A stretch of DNA of 10,716 bases from an uncultured Thermoplasmata archaeon (GTDB lineage Archaea > Thermoplasmatota > Thermoplasmata > Methanomassiliicoccales > Methanomethylophilaceae), in the NCBI GenBank assembly GCA_946545675.1, contig CAMNNR010000030.1, forward strand, positions 1 to 10,716. Reading direction: 5' to 3'. This document shows, one piece after another, positions 5,689 through 10,716 of this stretch. The translations under genes and the position numbers were made by a program. The first letter of the stretch is position 1; every line of letters starts with the position of its first letter. The notes under the pieces are model-generated. The model was not told where the DNA came from and did no database searches. It saw only the letters and a program-made list of their open reading frames with translations.

Positions 5689-7248
5689 CTGGTCAAGATA
5701 AAGAGAGCAATAATCAGTGTTTCCGACAAAAACGGGGTAGTGGATTTCGCCAAGGAACTCGCATCCATGGGCGTGGAGATCATCTCCACCGGCGGAACTT
5801 ACAAACTCCTGAAGCAGAACGGTGTGGCGGTCACCGAGGTGGCCGAGGTCACCGGTTTCCCCGAGATGCTTGACGGCCGTGTCAAGACTCTTCACCCCAA
5901 GGTGCACGCGGGAATCCTCGCAAGGAGGGATGTCCCAGAGCATATGTAGGCGATCAAGGACATGGGCATCGAACCCATCGACATGGTCGTCGTCAACCTG
6001 TACCCGTTCAAACAGACCGTCCTCAAGGAGGGTTCCACCCTCGAGGAGATCGTCGAGAACATCGACATCGGCGGACCCAGCATGATCCGTGCCGCCGCCA
6101 AGAACTACAAGTCCGTCGCCGTCCTGGTCGAACCCGGCCAGTATGCCCCCGTGCTCGAGTCCATGAAGGCCAACGGCGGAGAGGTGGAGGACAAGCTCCT
6201 CGCCAAGCTCATGGCACAGGCTTTCACCGCCACCGCCAACTACGACGCGATGATCGCCCAGCAGATGAACGAGCGCTTCGAGGATGTCATGTTCCCCGCA
6301 TCCTGGCCCCAGCCCGTGGAGAAAGTCTGCGACCTCAGGTACGGAGAGAACCCCAACCAGAAAGCAGCCTTCTACGAGATGCCATTCACCAAAGGGGTCA
6401 CTGTCTCCAAAGCGGAGATCCTTCATGGAAAGGAACTCTCCTACAATAACATCCTGGATCTCGACAAGGCCCTGGATATCGTCATGGACTTCGAGAGGCC
6501 CACCGTGACCATCATGAAGCACACCAACCCCTGCGGACTCGCTAGCGAGGACACCATCGCCAAGGCATTCAGGACCGCTTACGACGTCGACCCCCTGTCC
6601 GCTTTCGGCTGTGTCATTGCCCTCAACCGTCCCTGCGACGTCGAGACCGCCAAGATGATCCACGAGTACTTCGTGGAGGCCGTCATCTGCCCCGACTTCG
6701 AGAAGGAGGCACTGGAGATCCTCGAGACCAAGAAGAACATCCGTCTCCTCAGGACCAACCAGCCCATCGGCCCCGCCTACAGGGTACGCGAGACCAAGAC
6801 CAAGAAGGTGCAGGGAGGACTCCTCGTTCAGAGCGACGAGCCTGATGTCATCGACCCCAACAACCTCAAGGTAGTCACCAAGCGCGCACCGACCGAGGAA
6901 GAGATCCACTCCCTCCTGTTCGCATGGAAGCTCGCGAAACACGTCACCTCCAACGCTGTTGTCTACGTCCGCGGAGAGCACGCCGTGGGAATCGGTGCCG
7001 GTCAGATGAGCCGTGTCGATTCCGCGAAGATTGCATCCTTCAAGGCCAACGAGCCCACCAAGGGATGCGTAATGGCCTCCGATGCGTTCTTCCCCTTCAG
7101 GGACGCTGTGGATGCAGCCGCCGAGGCGGGAATCACCGCCATCATCCAGCCCGGAGGAAGCATCAGGGACCAGGAGTCCATCGATGCTGCCAACGAGCAC
7201 AACATCGCGATGATATACACTGGCTGCCGTGTCTTCAGGCACGGATGA
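5689..7248 (+). CDS. purH: Bifunctional AICAR formyltransferase/IMP cyclohydrolase with in-frame UAG (probable pyrrolysine)
   Basis: Catalyses the last two steps to IMP: formylation of AICAR with 10-formyl-tetrahydrofolate, then ring closure. Read through one TAG (5947-5949, codon 87) the product is 519 aa, the normal length for bacterial-type PurH. IMP cyclohydrolase domain (about 1-200): SVSDKNG (10-16), STGGT (33-37), [19 protein letters not shown] (55-73), [20 protein letters not shown] (129-140). AICAR formyltransferase domain (about 200-519): RYGENPNQ (217-224), KHTNPCG (277-283) with the family Lys-His, and QPGGSIRD near the end. The TAG sits after PEHM and before [11 protein letters not shown], a variable stretch ahead of the conserved strand, so any residue might be tolerated. 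No frameshift, second stop or loss of codon bias occurs on either side. Pyrrolysine is the favoured reading; nonsense mutation or sequence error are alternatives. The start is probably CTG 5689 (GGAGG 7 nt upstream); TTG 5671 is the conventional alternative. It ends in TGA. Confidence 0.92.
5947..5949 (+). other. In-frame amber codon, candidate pyrrolysine site in purH
   Basis: TAG follows CAT ATG and precedes GCG ATC AAG in the purH frame. Both sides belong to one continuous PurH homology. It is one base away from AAG (Lys), GAG (Glu) and CAG (Gln). No gene in the window uses TAG as its terminal stop. A short inverted repeat (ATGGG at 5962-5966, CCCAT at 5974-5978) lies 12 nt downstream, but it encodes conserved residues and may be coincidental. 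Confidence 0.8.
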
Positions 7249-7266
7249 AACATTAAAGAAACAAAG

Positions 7267-7286
7267 CCGGAGGGGATCCCCTCCGG
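7267..7286. terminator. Perfect 20-bp palindrome between convergent genes, probable bidirectional terminator
   Basis: A perfect inverted repeat with 10-bp arms (CCGGAGGGGA and TCCCCTCCGG) lies 18 bp after the purH stop and 11 bp from the stop of the opposing six-cysteine gene. T-rich DNA lies on both sides: TTTTTT at 7302-7307 for the plus strand, and a run rich in T on the minus strand (7250-7266 read in reverse). Archaeal termination is mainly driven by T-runs, so the hairpin may mostly block or insulate; a protein-binding site is the alternative. Confidence 0.6.
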
Positions 7287-7297
7287 TGAAATTCACA

Positions 7298-7522
7298 TCA
7301 GTTTTTTCCATCAGAGTTGGTGATCATATCCTCTCTGATGATCGAGTCGGGGTCGATGGATTTGCCTTCGGCCTTCCTCTTCATGTGACCCCCGGGGCCT
7401 CCGCGGTCATCCCTGGCCTTGTCGACACACTCCTTCTTGTCGCAGAGGAAGCATGCGAAGAGGACCTGGGTGCAGGGGGCACCGCAGTACTCACAGGTGT
7501 ACTGGCTGAAATCTAATGCCAT
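7298..7522 (-). CDS. Small six-cysteine, probable zinc-binding protein
   Basis: A 74-aa protein not matched to a named family. The N-terminal half carries Cys10, Cys13 (CEYC), Cys17, Cys24, Cys27 (CFLC) and Cys32, a spacing suited to one or two structural zinc sites of zinc-ribbon or treble-clef type. The C-terminal half is polar (GGPGGHMKRKAEGKSIDPDS) and lacks secondary-structure hydrophobic patterning. No membrane segment is visible. ATG 7522 has no Shine-Dalgarno but has a TATA-like TATTTTTA centred about 26 bp upstream, pointing to a leaderless mRNA with its own promoter in the 37-bp gap after nadC. Its stop faces the purH stop across the palindrome. It could be a nucleic-acid-binding or protein-interaction module; this is inference from the cysteines only. 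Confidence 0.75.
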   Translation of the reverse strand: MALDFSQYTCEYCGAPCTQVLFACFLCDKKECVDKARDDRGGPGGHMKRKAEGKSIDPDSIIREDMITNSDGKN

Positions 7523-7544
7523 GGGTGATGAATGGGTGACTTAG

Positions 7545-7552
7545 TAAAAATA
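7545..7552 (-). promoter_or_regulatory. TATA box of the six-cysteine gene
   Basis: TATTTTTA on the minus strand is centred about 26 bp before ATG 7522, placing the transcript start at the start codon (leaderless). It sits in the short gap after the nadC stop, so this gene can be expressed apart from the aCPSF2-nadC operon. Confidence 0.45.
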
Positions 7553-7559
7553 GGGTTCG

Positions 7560-8396
7560 TCAGTCTGATCCCGGGCCGGTCTCATAGTCCATGGAGAAGT
7601 GGGTGGACTTGGGAGAATGGGTGAGTGCCCCAAGAGAGACGATGTCCGCACAGCCCGCATAGTCGATGGCTGTCTCGGGGGTGATGTTCCCTGAGGCTTC
7701 GACCAGGATTTCCGGGTCGATGGCCTTGATGGCATCTCTGAGTTTCTTGGTGTCCTCGGGTGAGAAGTGATCGGCCATGACGATGTCCGCACCGCATTTC
7801 GCTGCTTTGATCCCCTCGTCGAAATCGAGTACCTCTATCTCGACTTTCAGGCCCTCTGGCACATTCTTCATGAGCTTGGCGATCTCGTCAATCCCGCCGG
7901 TTGCCGCGATGTGGTTGTCCTTGACCATGGCCATGTCATAGAGGCCGAAACGGTGGGTCCATCCGCCGCCGAGGGCGACGGCCTTCTTCTCGAAGTACCT
8001 GAAACCGGGAGTGGTCTTGCGGGTGGCTGCAACCCTTAGGTCAGGGTCCTTCTTGCGGACCTCGGTCACGATGGAATGGGTGAGGTTCGCGATACCGCTC
8101 ATCCTCATGAGGAAGTTCAGGGCGGTCCTCTCGCAGGTCATGAGGGATTTGATGGAACCCGATGCCTCGAGGATGACAGTCCCCGCTTTCACGAAATCCC
8201 CGTCGGAGACGAAGGCCTCGGTCTTGACGTTACCTATGGCAAAAATGGTGATGGCCTCATCGAGTCCTGCGACCACTGAGTCGGATTCGCAGGTGATGAT
8301 GGCTTTGCCGTTCCCTTCAGGGAGGAAGATGTCCGCGGTCACATCGCCGCTGCCGACATCCTCCTCGAGGAACGGACGCAGGTCCGGGGTCTTCAT
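7560..8396 (-). CDS. nadC: Nicotinate-nucleotide pyrophosphorylase (carboxylating)
   Basis: Quinolinate phosphoribosyltransferase of de novo NAD synthesis: quinolinate plus PRPP gives nicotinate mononucleotide, CO2 and pyrophosphate. The 278-aa product has the normal length and signatures: EEDVGSGDVT (11-20), ERTALNFLMRMSGIA (89-103), ATRKTTPGFRYFEKKAV (124-140), a His-Arg pair (148-149) in GGGWTHRFGLYD, VKDNHI (158-163), VEIEVLDF (185-192), VEASGNIT (232-239) and SLGALTHS (254-261). The Arg, Lys and His residues that bind the two substrates' acidic groups are present. ATG 8396 forms an ATGA overlap with the aCPSF2 stop, so the two genes are very likely co-transcribed and coupled. No nadA or nadB is in the window. 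Identification is secure. Confidence 0.96.
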   Translation of the reverse strand: MKTPDLRPFLEEDVGSGDVTADIFLPEGNGKAIITCESDSVVAGLDEAITIFAIGNVKTEAFVSDGDFVKAGTVILEASGSIKSLMTCERTALNFLMRMSGIANLTHSIVTEVRKKDPDLRVAATRKTTPGFRYFEKKAVALGGGWTHRFGLYDMAMVKDNHIAATGGIDEIAKLMKNVPEGLKVEIEVLDFDEGIKAAKCGADIVMADHFSPEDTKKLRDAIKAIDPEILVEASGNITPETAIDYAGCADIVSLGALTHSPKSTHFSMDYETGPGSD

Positions 8397-9631
8397 ATGT
8401 CTAACTCGAAGGGTTCGTTGGGTTTGGGAAGGATCACGTTGTAATCCTCGAGATCGGGCAGGAAGAGCTCCCTGGTCTCGGAGTGCATGATGATGACGTT
8501 CTCAGGGTCGCAGGCCTTGACGAAGTCCACGATCTGGTCGTGTCCTGCGTGTGCGGAGAAGTCGAACTTCTGGACCTCGCATTCCACCTTGACGATCTCT
8601 CCGTCGAGGTTGATGCAGCCCTGCTCCATCAGCATCCTTCCGTTGGTCTCTTCCGCCTGGTAACCGACCAGGAGGATGGCGTTCTTGGGATCGTCCTTGA
8701 GGGTGCGCAGATAGGTGAGCACAGGTCCTCCGTCGAGCATACCGCCGGTGGTGACGATAATCTGTCCTGCCACTGCCTTCTTCCTCATGGAGCTGTTCCT
8801 GACCTCGTTGAAGGTCCTCTTTGCCGCCTTGAGGGACTTGGCGTTCCTGATGTACTCGGGGTAATCGAGGAATAGGTTGGTGACGCTCCTTCCCATTCCG
8901 TCGACCCACATCTCGTAACCCAGGTTCTTGAGCAGGAGCATGATCTCCTGGGTCCTTCCGACTGCGAAACAGGGGATGATGACCCTTCCTCCGCGGTCGA
9001 TGACCTCATCGATCTTGGCGATGAACGCGTTGATGCTCTCCTCCTTCGGGGGGTGGTTCCTTCCGCCGTAGGTTCCCTCGATGAAGAGGTTTTTGCAGTC
9101 GCGGGGCCTGGCACCGAGCACCAGTTTCTGGTCTTCCGTGTGGATGTCACCGGAATAGATGGTGCTGCTGTCACCCTGGAACTCGAACATAGTGGCACCG
9201 GGCACATGTCCTGCGGAGCGCAGGGTGCAGCTGATGTTGCCCAGTTCGATGGTGTCGCCGAAGGTGAGGGGGACAACGTGTTTCATGGTCCTCTCGATGT
9301 CCTGCGGGGTGTAAGGCTGGGGGTATCCCTCCGATTTCGCGATCTTGAGGCTGTCGTACATCATCAGCTCGGCAATCTCGGCGGTGAGGGGGGTCGTGAA
9401 GAGCTCACAGTTCTGGGTTCCGCACACCGCGGGGATGAGTCCGCAGTGGTCGAGGTGGCTGTGGGTCAGGAATACGTGATCGATCTTCCCAGGGACCGGG
9501 AGGGGGTACTCCGGGGGTTTGGTGGGACTGATACCGTACTCAACGAGCATGGTTTTTCCATCGCCTTCCATCGTCATGGCCATACGTCCTACGATGTCGG
9601 CCCCTCCGAGGAAGTTAAATTTCATTTTCAT
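8393..9631 (-). CDS. aCPSF2-type metallo-beta-lactamase/beta-CASP ribonuclease
   Basis: Zinc-dependent RNase of the archaeal CPSF/RNase J-like beta-CASP family, involved in RNA maturation and decay (endonuclease and/or 5'-3' exonuclease). The 412-aa protein has the metallo-beta-lactamase motif HSHLDH (57-62), the metal-ligand His142 (AGHVPG) and Asp162 (SGDIH), then beta-CASP motif A Glu185 (IEGTYG), the PCFAVGRTQE segment (220-229), motif B His361 (FSAHAG) and motif C His383 (IMHSE). There are no N-terminal KH domains, which separates it from aCPSF1, the general termination factor, and fits the shorter aCPSF2. ATG 9631 has AGGAG upstream with 8-nt spacing; the in-frame ATG 9625 is spaced too far. 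It is preceded by a leader of roughly 100 nt with two small hairpins and overlaps nadC downstream. Which aCPSF paralogue it is cannot be proven by eye, but the nuclease family is certain. Confidence 0.93.
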   Translation of the reverse strand: MKMKFNFLGGADIVGRMAMTMEGDGKTMLVEYGISPTKPPEYPLPVPGKIDHVFLTHSHLDHCGLIPAVCGTQNCELFTTPLTAEIAELMMYDSLKIAKSEGYPQPYTPQDIERTMKHVVPLTFGDTIELGNISCTLRSAGHVPGATMFEFQGDSSTIYSGDIHTEDQKLVLGARPRDCKNLFIEGTYGGRNHPPKEESINAFIAKIDEVIDRGGRVIIPCFAVGRTQEIMLLLKNLGYEMWVDGMGRSVTNLFLDYPEYIRNAKSLKAAKRTFNEVRNSSMRKKAVAGQIIVTTGGMLDGGPVLTYLRTLKDDPKNAILLVGYQAEETNGRMLMEQGCINLDGEIVKVECEVQKFDFSAHAGHDQIVDFVKACDPENVIIMHSETRELFLPDLEDYNVILPKPNEPFELDI

Positions 9632-9639
9632 GGGTTTTA

Positions 9640-9643
9640 CTCC
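9640..9643 (-). promoter_or_regulatory. Ribosome binding site of the aCPSF2 gene
   Basis: GGAG (within AGGAGT on the minus strand) lies 8 nt before ATG 9631 and decides for this start over the in-frame ATG 9625. The mRNA is therefore leadered, unlike several neighbouring genes. Confidence 0.65.
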
Positions 9644-9658
9644 TTTTTGTCTGTGAAT

Positions 9659-9691
9659 GCCCTGAGGGCAGTGAATGGAGACTTTGTCTCC
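9659..9691 (-). promoter_or_regulatory. Two small hairpins in the aCPSF2 leader
   Basis: Two inverted repeats lie in the presumed 5' leader: GGAGAC-TTT-GTCTCC at 9677-9691 (6-bp stem, 3-nt loop) and GCCC-TGA-GGGC at 9659-9669 (4-bp stem, 3-nt loop), the second 15 nt from the ribosome binding site. A structured leader on an RNase mRNA could serve self-regulation, but no known riboswitch is recognised. Confidence 0.4.
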
Positions 9692-9750
9692 GAGACTGTG
9701 AATCGCGTCGGTCGATACCGCGCGCTAATAATGGCGCTATTGGTTCGGCC

Positions 9751-9763
9751 TATATTATATTTT
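9751..9763 (-). promoter_or_regulatory. TATA box for the aCPSF2-nadC operon
   Basis: AAATATAATATA on the minus strand is the strongest TATA-like element near this gene. It would place transcription near 9731, giving a leader of about 100 nt before ATG 9631. Confidence 0.5.
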
Positions 9764-9975
9764 GTCGCGCGGAAGATTTTAACGGACTAAGGTGACCATC
9801 GTCCCGAACATCGCTATGTGTAAAGAGCCAGATATCGATTTTCTGTGAATTATCACGGTTTTTCCGATATACTTGGAATGACCCAGATACTGCCAAATCA
9901 CGATTATTCCGTTTTCGACGTCGCATGTGCCAGAATCGATACGGATTCGTCGGGGTACGCTCAGTTTGGAGCAAA
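9764..9975. other. Divergent intergenic region with imperfect direct repeats, no gene seen
   Basis: This is the core of the 374-bp gap between the aCPSF2 gene and the membrane protein gene, and is more AT-rich than its surroundings. No credible ORF or recognisable RNA gene is seen. It contains two pairs of near repeats: ATCACGGTTTTTCCG (9852-9866) with ATCACGATTATTCCG (9897-9911), 13 of 15 identical, and GCCAGATATCGAT (9827-9839) with GCCAGAATCGAT (9929-9940), identical apart from one missing base. They may be regulator sites for either flanking promoter. Confidence 0.4.
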
Positions 9976-9984
9976 TTATTATAA
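9976..9984 (+). promoter_or_regulatory. TATA box of the membrane protein gene
   Basis: TTATTATAA is centred about 26 bp before ATG 10006, and no Shine-Dalgarno precedes that ATG, so the mRNA is probably leaderless. Confidence 0.55.
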
Positions 9985-10005
9985 CGTACTCGTCAATTCC
10001 CTATC

Positions 10006-10716
10006 ATGAACGGTTTGGCTAAAGCTTCCGGCATACTTTCCATCATCGCCGGAGTAATCTTCATAGTCGCCGTGGCGCTGGGCCTCTCTGACGGCCTCAA
10101 CATCACTGCCGACAACCTCGAGGCTTTCGAGGCAGTAAAGAACTTCAAATACCTCTCCCTGCTCGCAGGACTGATTGCTGTGTTTGCTGGATATGCAGCA
10201 GTCAGTTACGGTGCATCCAAGAAGGCCGTCTCTGACGGAGTCTACGGAGTTTTCCTCACCTTCCTTGGTGTCGTTATCGCACTGAGCTCCTTCAAAGCGG
10301 ACATCAACACCCTGACCTGGACCCACATGGAGATCCTCATCGTCGCACTGGTCGTCGTTACCGCAGCCGCTTTCGCACTCGCTGCCGCATCTAAGAGACT
10401 CTACATCCTTGCTGATGTCGCTATCGTTCTGGCCTTTGTCGCAGTCGTCGTCTACGCACTCGACATGAAGATCCTTACCATACTTGTGGCGATGGTCGTT
10501 GTCATTGTCCTCGGAGCACTCATGTTCGTCTCTTCCAAGCCCAGGCCCGAGCCTGAGGCAGAAAAGGTCGAGGGCGAATCTGCAGCTGCCCCCGCAGCTG
10601 AAGAGGAGCGCGTCGTCGTTCCCGCAGCAGCCCCCGTCCCCGCCGCACCCCCTGTAGCCAAACCCGCAGAGGAAGGCGCAGACAAAGCCGGAGCCGAAGA
10701 TAAGGCAGCAGCCCCC
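10006..10716 (+). CDS. Six-TM membrane protein with Ala/Pro/Glu-rich tail, 3' end outside window
   Basis: The frame is open from ATG 10006 to the window end (237 codons, no stop), so the C-terminus is missing. I do not recognise a family. Six hydrophobic segments are visible at about 8-27, 48-69, 78-95, 108-128, 132-151 and 154-176, with short loops containing Lys/Arg (for example SKK at 71-73 and SKR at 129-131). After SSKPRPEPE (176-184) comes a low-complexity tail rich in Ala, Pro, Glu and Lys (AAAPAAEEERVVVPAAAP...). Such tails in archaeal membrane proteins often act as flexible linkers to a soluble domain or extend from the membrane; what follows lies beyond the window. The start is supported by a TATA box 26 bp upstream and by the first TM beginning a few residues in. 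Codon bias is typical of the genome. No transport or enzyme motif is seen. Confidence 0.82.
   Translation, partial: MNGLAKASGILSIIAGVIFIVAVALGLSDGLNITADNLEAFEAVKNFKYLSLLAGLIAVFAGYAAVSYGASKKAVSDGVYGVFLTFLGVVIALSSFKADINTLTWTHMEILIVALVVVTAAAFALAAASKRLYILADVAIVLAFVAVVVYALDMKILTILVAMVVVIVLGALMFVSSKPRPEPEAEKVEGESAAAPAAEEERVVVPAAAPVPAAPPVAKPAEEGADKAGAEDKAAAP

Noticed and set aside
5671..5949. Two separate genes: a 92-aa PurH N-terminal protein and a 428-aa protein from ATG 5962
   Set aside because: Both parts are in the same frame and together equal one normal PurH. The cut falls inside the IMP cyclohydrolase domain, and ATG 5962 lacks a properly spaced ribosome binding site.
5689..7248. purH as a decayed pseudogene
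   Set aside because: There is only one stop, no frameshift, and full motif and codon-bias conservation after it. A recent nonsense mutation cannot be excluded from sequence alone, but amber decoding fits the likely organism better.
5656..7311. 551-codon open frame on the minus strand opposite purH
   Set aside because: It lies entirely antisense to a gene with clear PurH homology. Its composition (Gly, Leu, Asp, Val, His rich) is that expected from the complement of C-ending codons, with no recognisable motif.
9053..9790. 245-codon plus-strand frame antisense to the aCPSF2 gene and its leader
   Set aside because: It covers conserved beta-CASP nuclease motifs in antisense and reaches into the promoter region; no protein family features.
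9750..9974. 74-codon minus-strand frame in the intergenic region
   Set aside because: It starts at TTG without a Shine-Dalgarno, has an Arg/Asn-rich composition unlike neighbours, and overlaps the TATA boxes of both flanking genes.
1..10716. CRISPR array, tRNA or rRNA genes, insertion sequences or prophage genes
   Set aside because: No regularly spaced repeats, cloverleaf sequence, rRNA segment, transposase or phage-type gene was seen; the window looks like core chromosomal sequence.

Overview
This window reads as a chromosomal segment of an archaeon, most likely one of the Methanomassiliicoccales (Thermoplasmata; methylotrophic methanogens). The archaeal assignment rests on an XPD/Rad3 helicase, exosome subunit Csl4, a METTL5-type rRNA methyltransferase, an archaeal CPSF2-type beta-CASP nuclease, and TATA boxes placed about 26 bp before several start codons. 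The narrower assignment rests on moderately high GC, a bacterial-type purH interrupted by a single in-frame TAG, and 12 of 12 readable stop codons being TGA. That pattern fits a lineage that reads UAG as pyrrolysine (Pyl). The order-level call is inference; no 16S or pyl genes lie in the window.

Layout. (1) Positions 1-3599, plus strand: the 3' part of serA (D-3-phosphoglycerate dehydrogenase), a small conserved acidic protein (DUF6015-like), an XPD/Rad3 Fe-S helicase whose ATG overlaps the stop of the small gene, and a 97-aa unknown protein. (2) Positions 3600-5570, minus strand, transcribed right to left: METTL5-like methyltransferase, Csl4, a 59-aa coiled-coil protein that appears to start at CTG, and a ThiI-type PP-loop protein without a THUMP domain. 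This is a compact RNA modification and decay operon. (3) A 118-bp divergent promoter region, then purH on the plus strand (5689-7248) with CTG start and in-frame TAG at 5947-5949. (4) A perfect palindrome (probable bidirectional terminator), then minus-strand genes: a six-cysteine small protein with its own leaderless promoter, and an operon aCPSF2-nadC joined by an ATGA overlap. (5) A 374-bp AT-richer divergent intergenic region holding two promoters, leader hairpins and imperfect direct repeats, then the start of a six-TM membrane protein with an Ala/Pro/Glu-rich tail that runs off the window.

The most interesting observation is purH. Two halves of one full-length PurH lie in the same frame, separated only by TAG at codon 87, with normal homology and codon use on both sides. 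The simplest reading is a pyrrolysine residue (or another amber-suppressed residue) in a purine biosynthesis enzyme, so cellular purine synthesis would depend on amber decoding. Secondary points are two independent candidates for CTG initiation, several leaderless promoters, and the tight coupling of RNA-processing genes with each other and with nadC.
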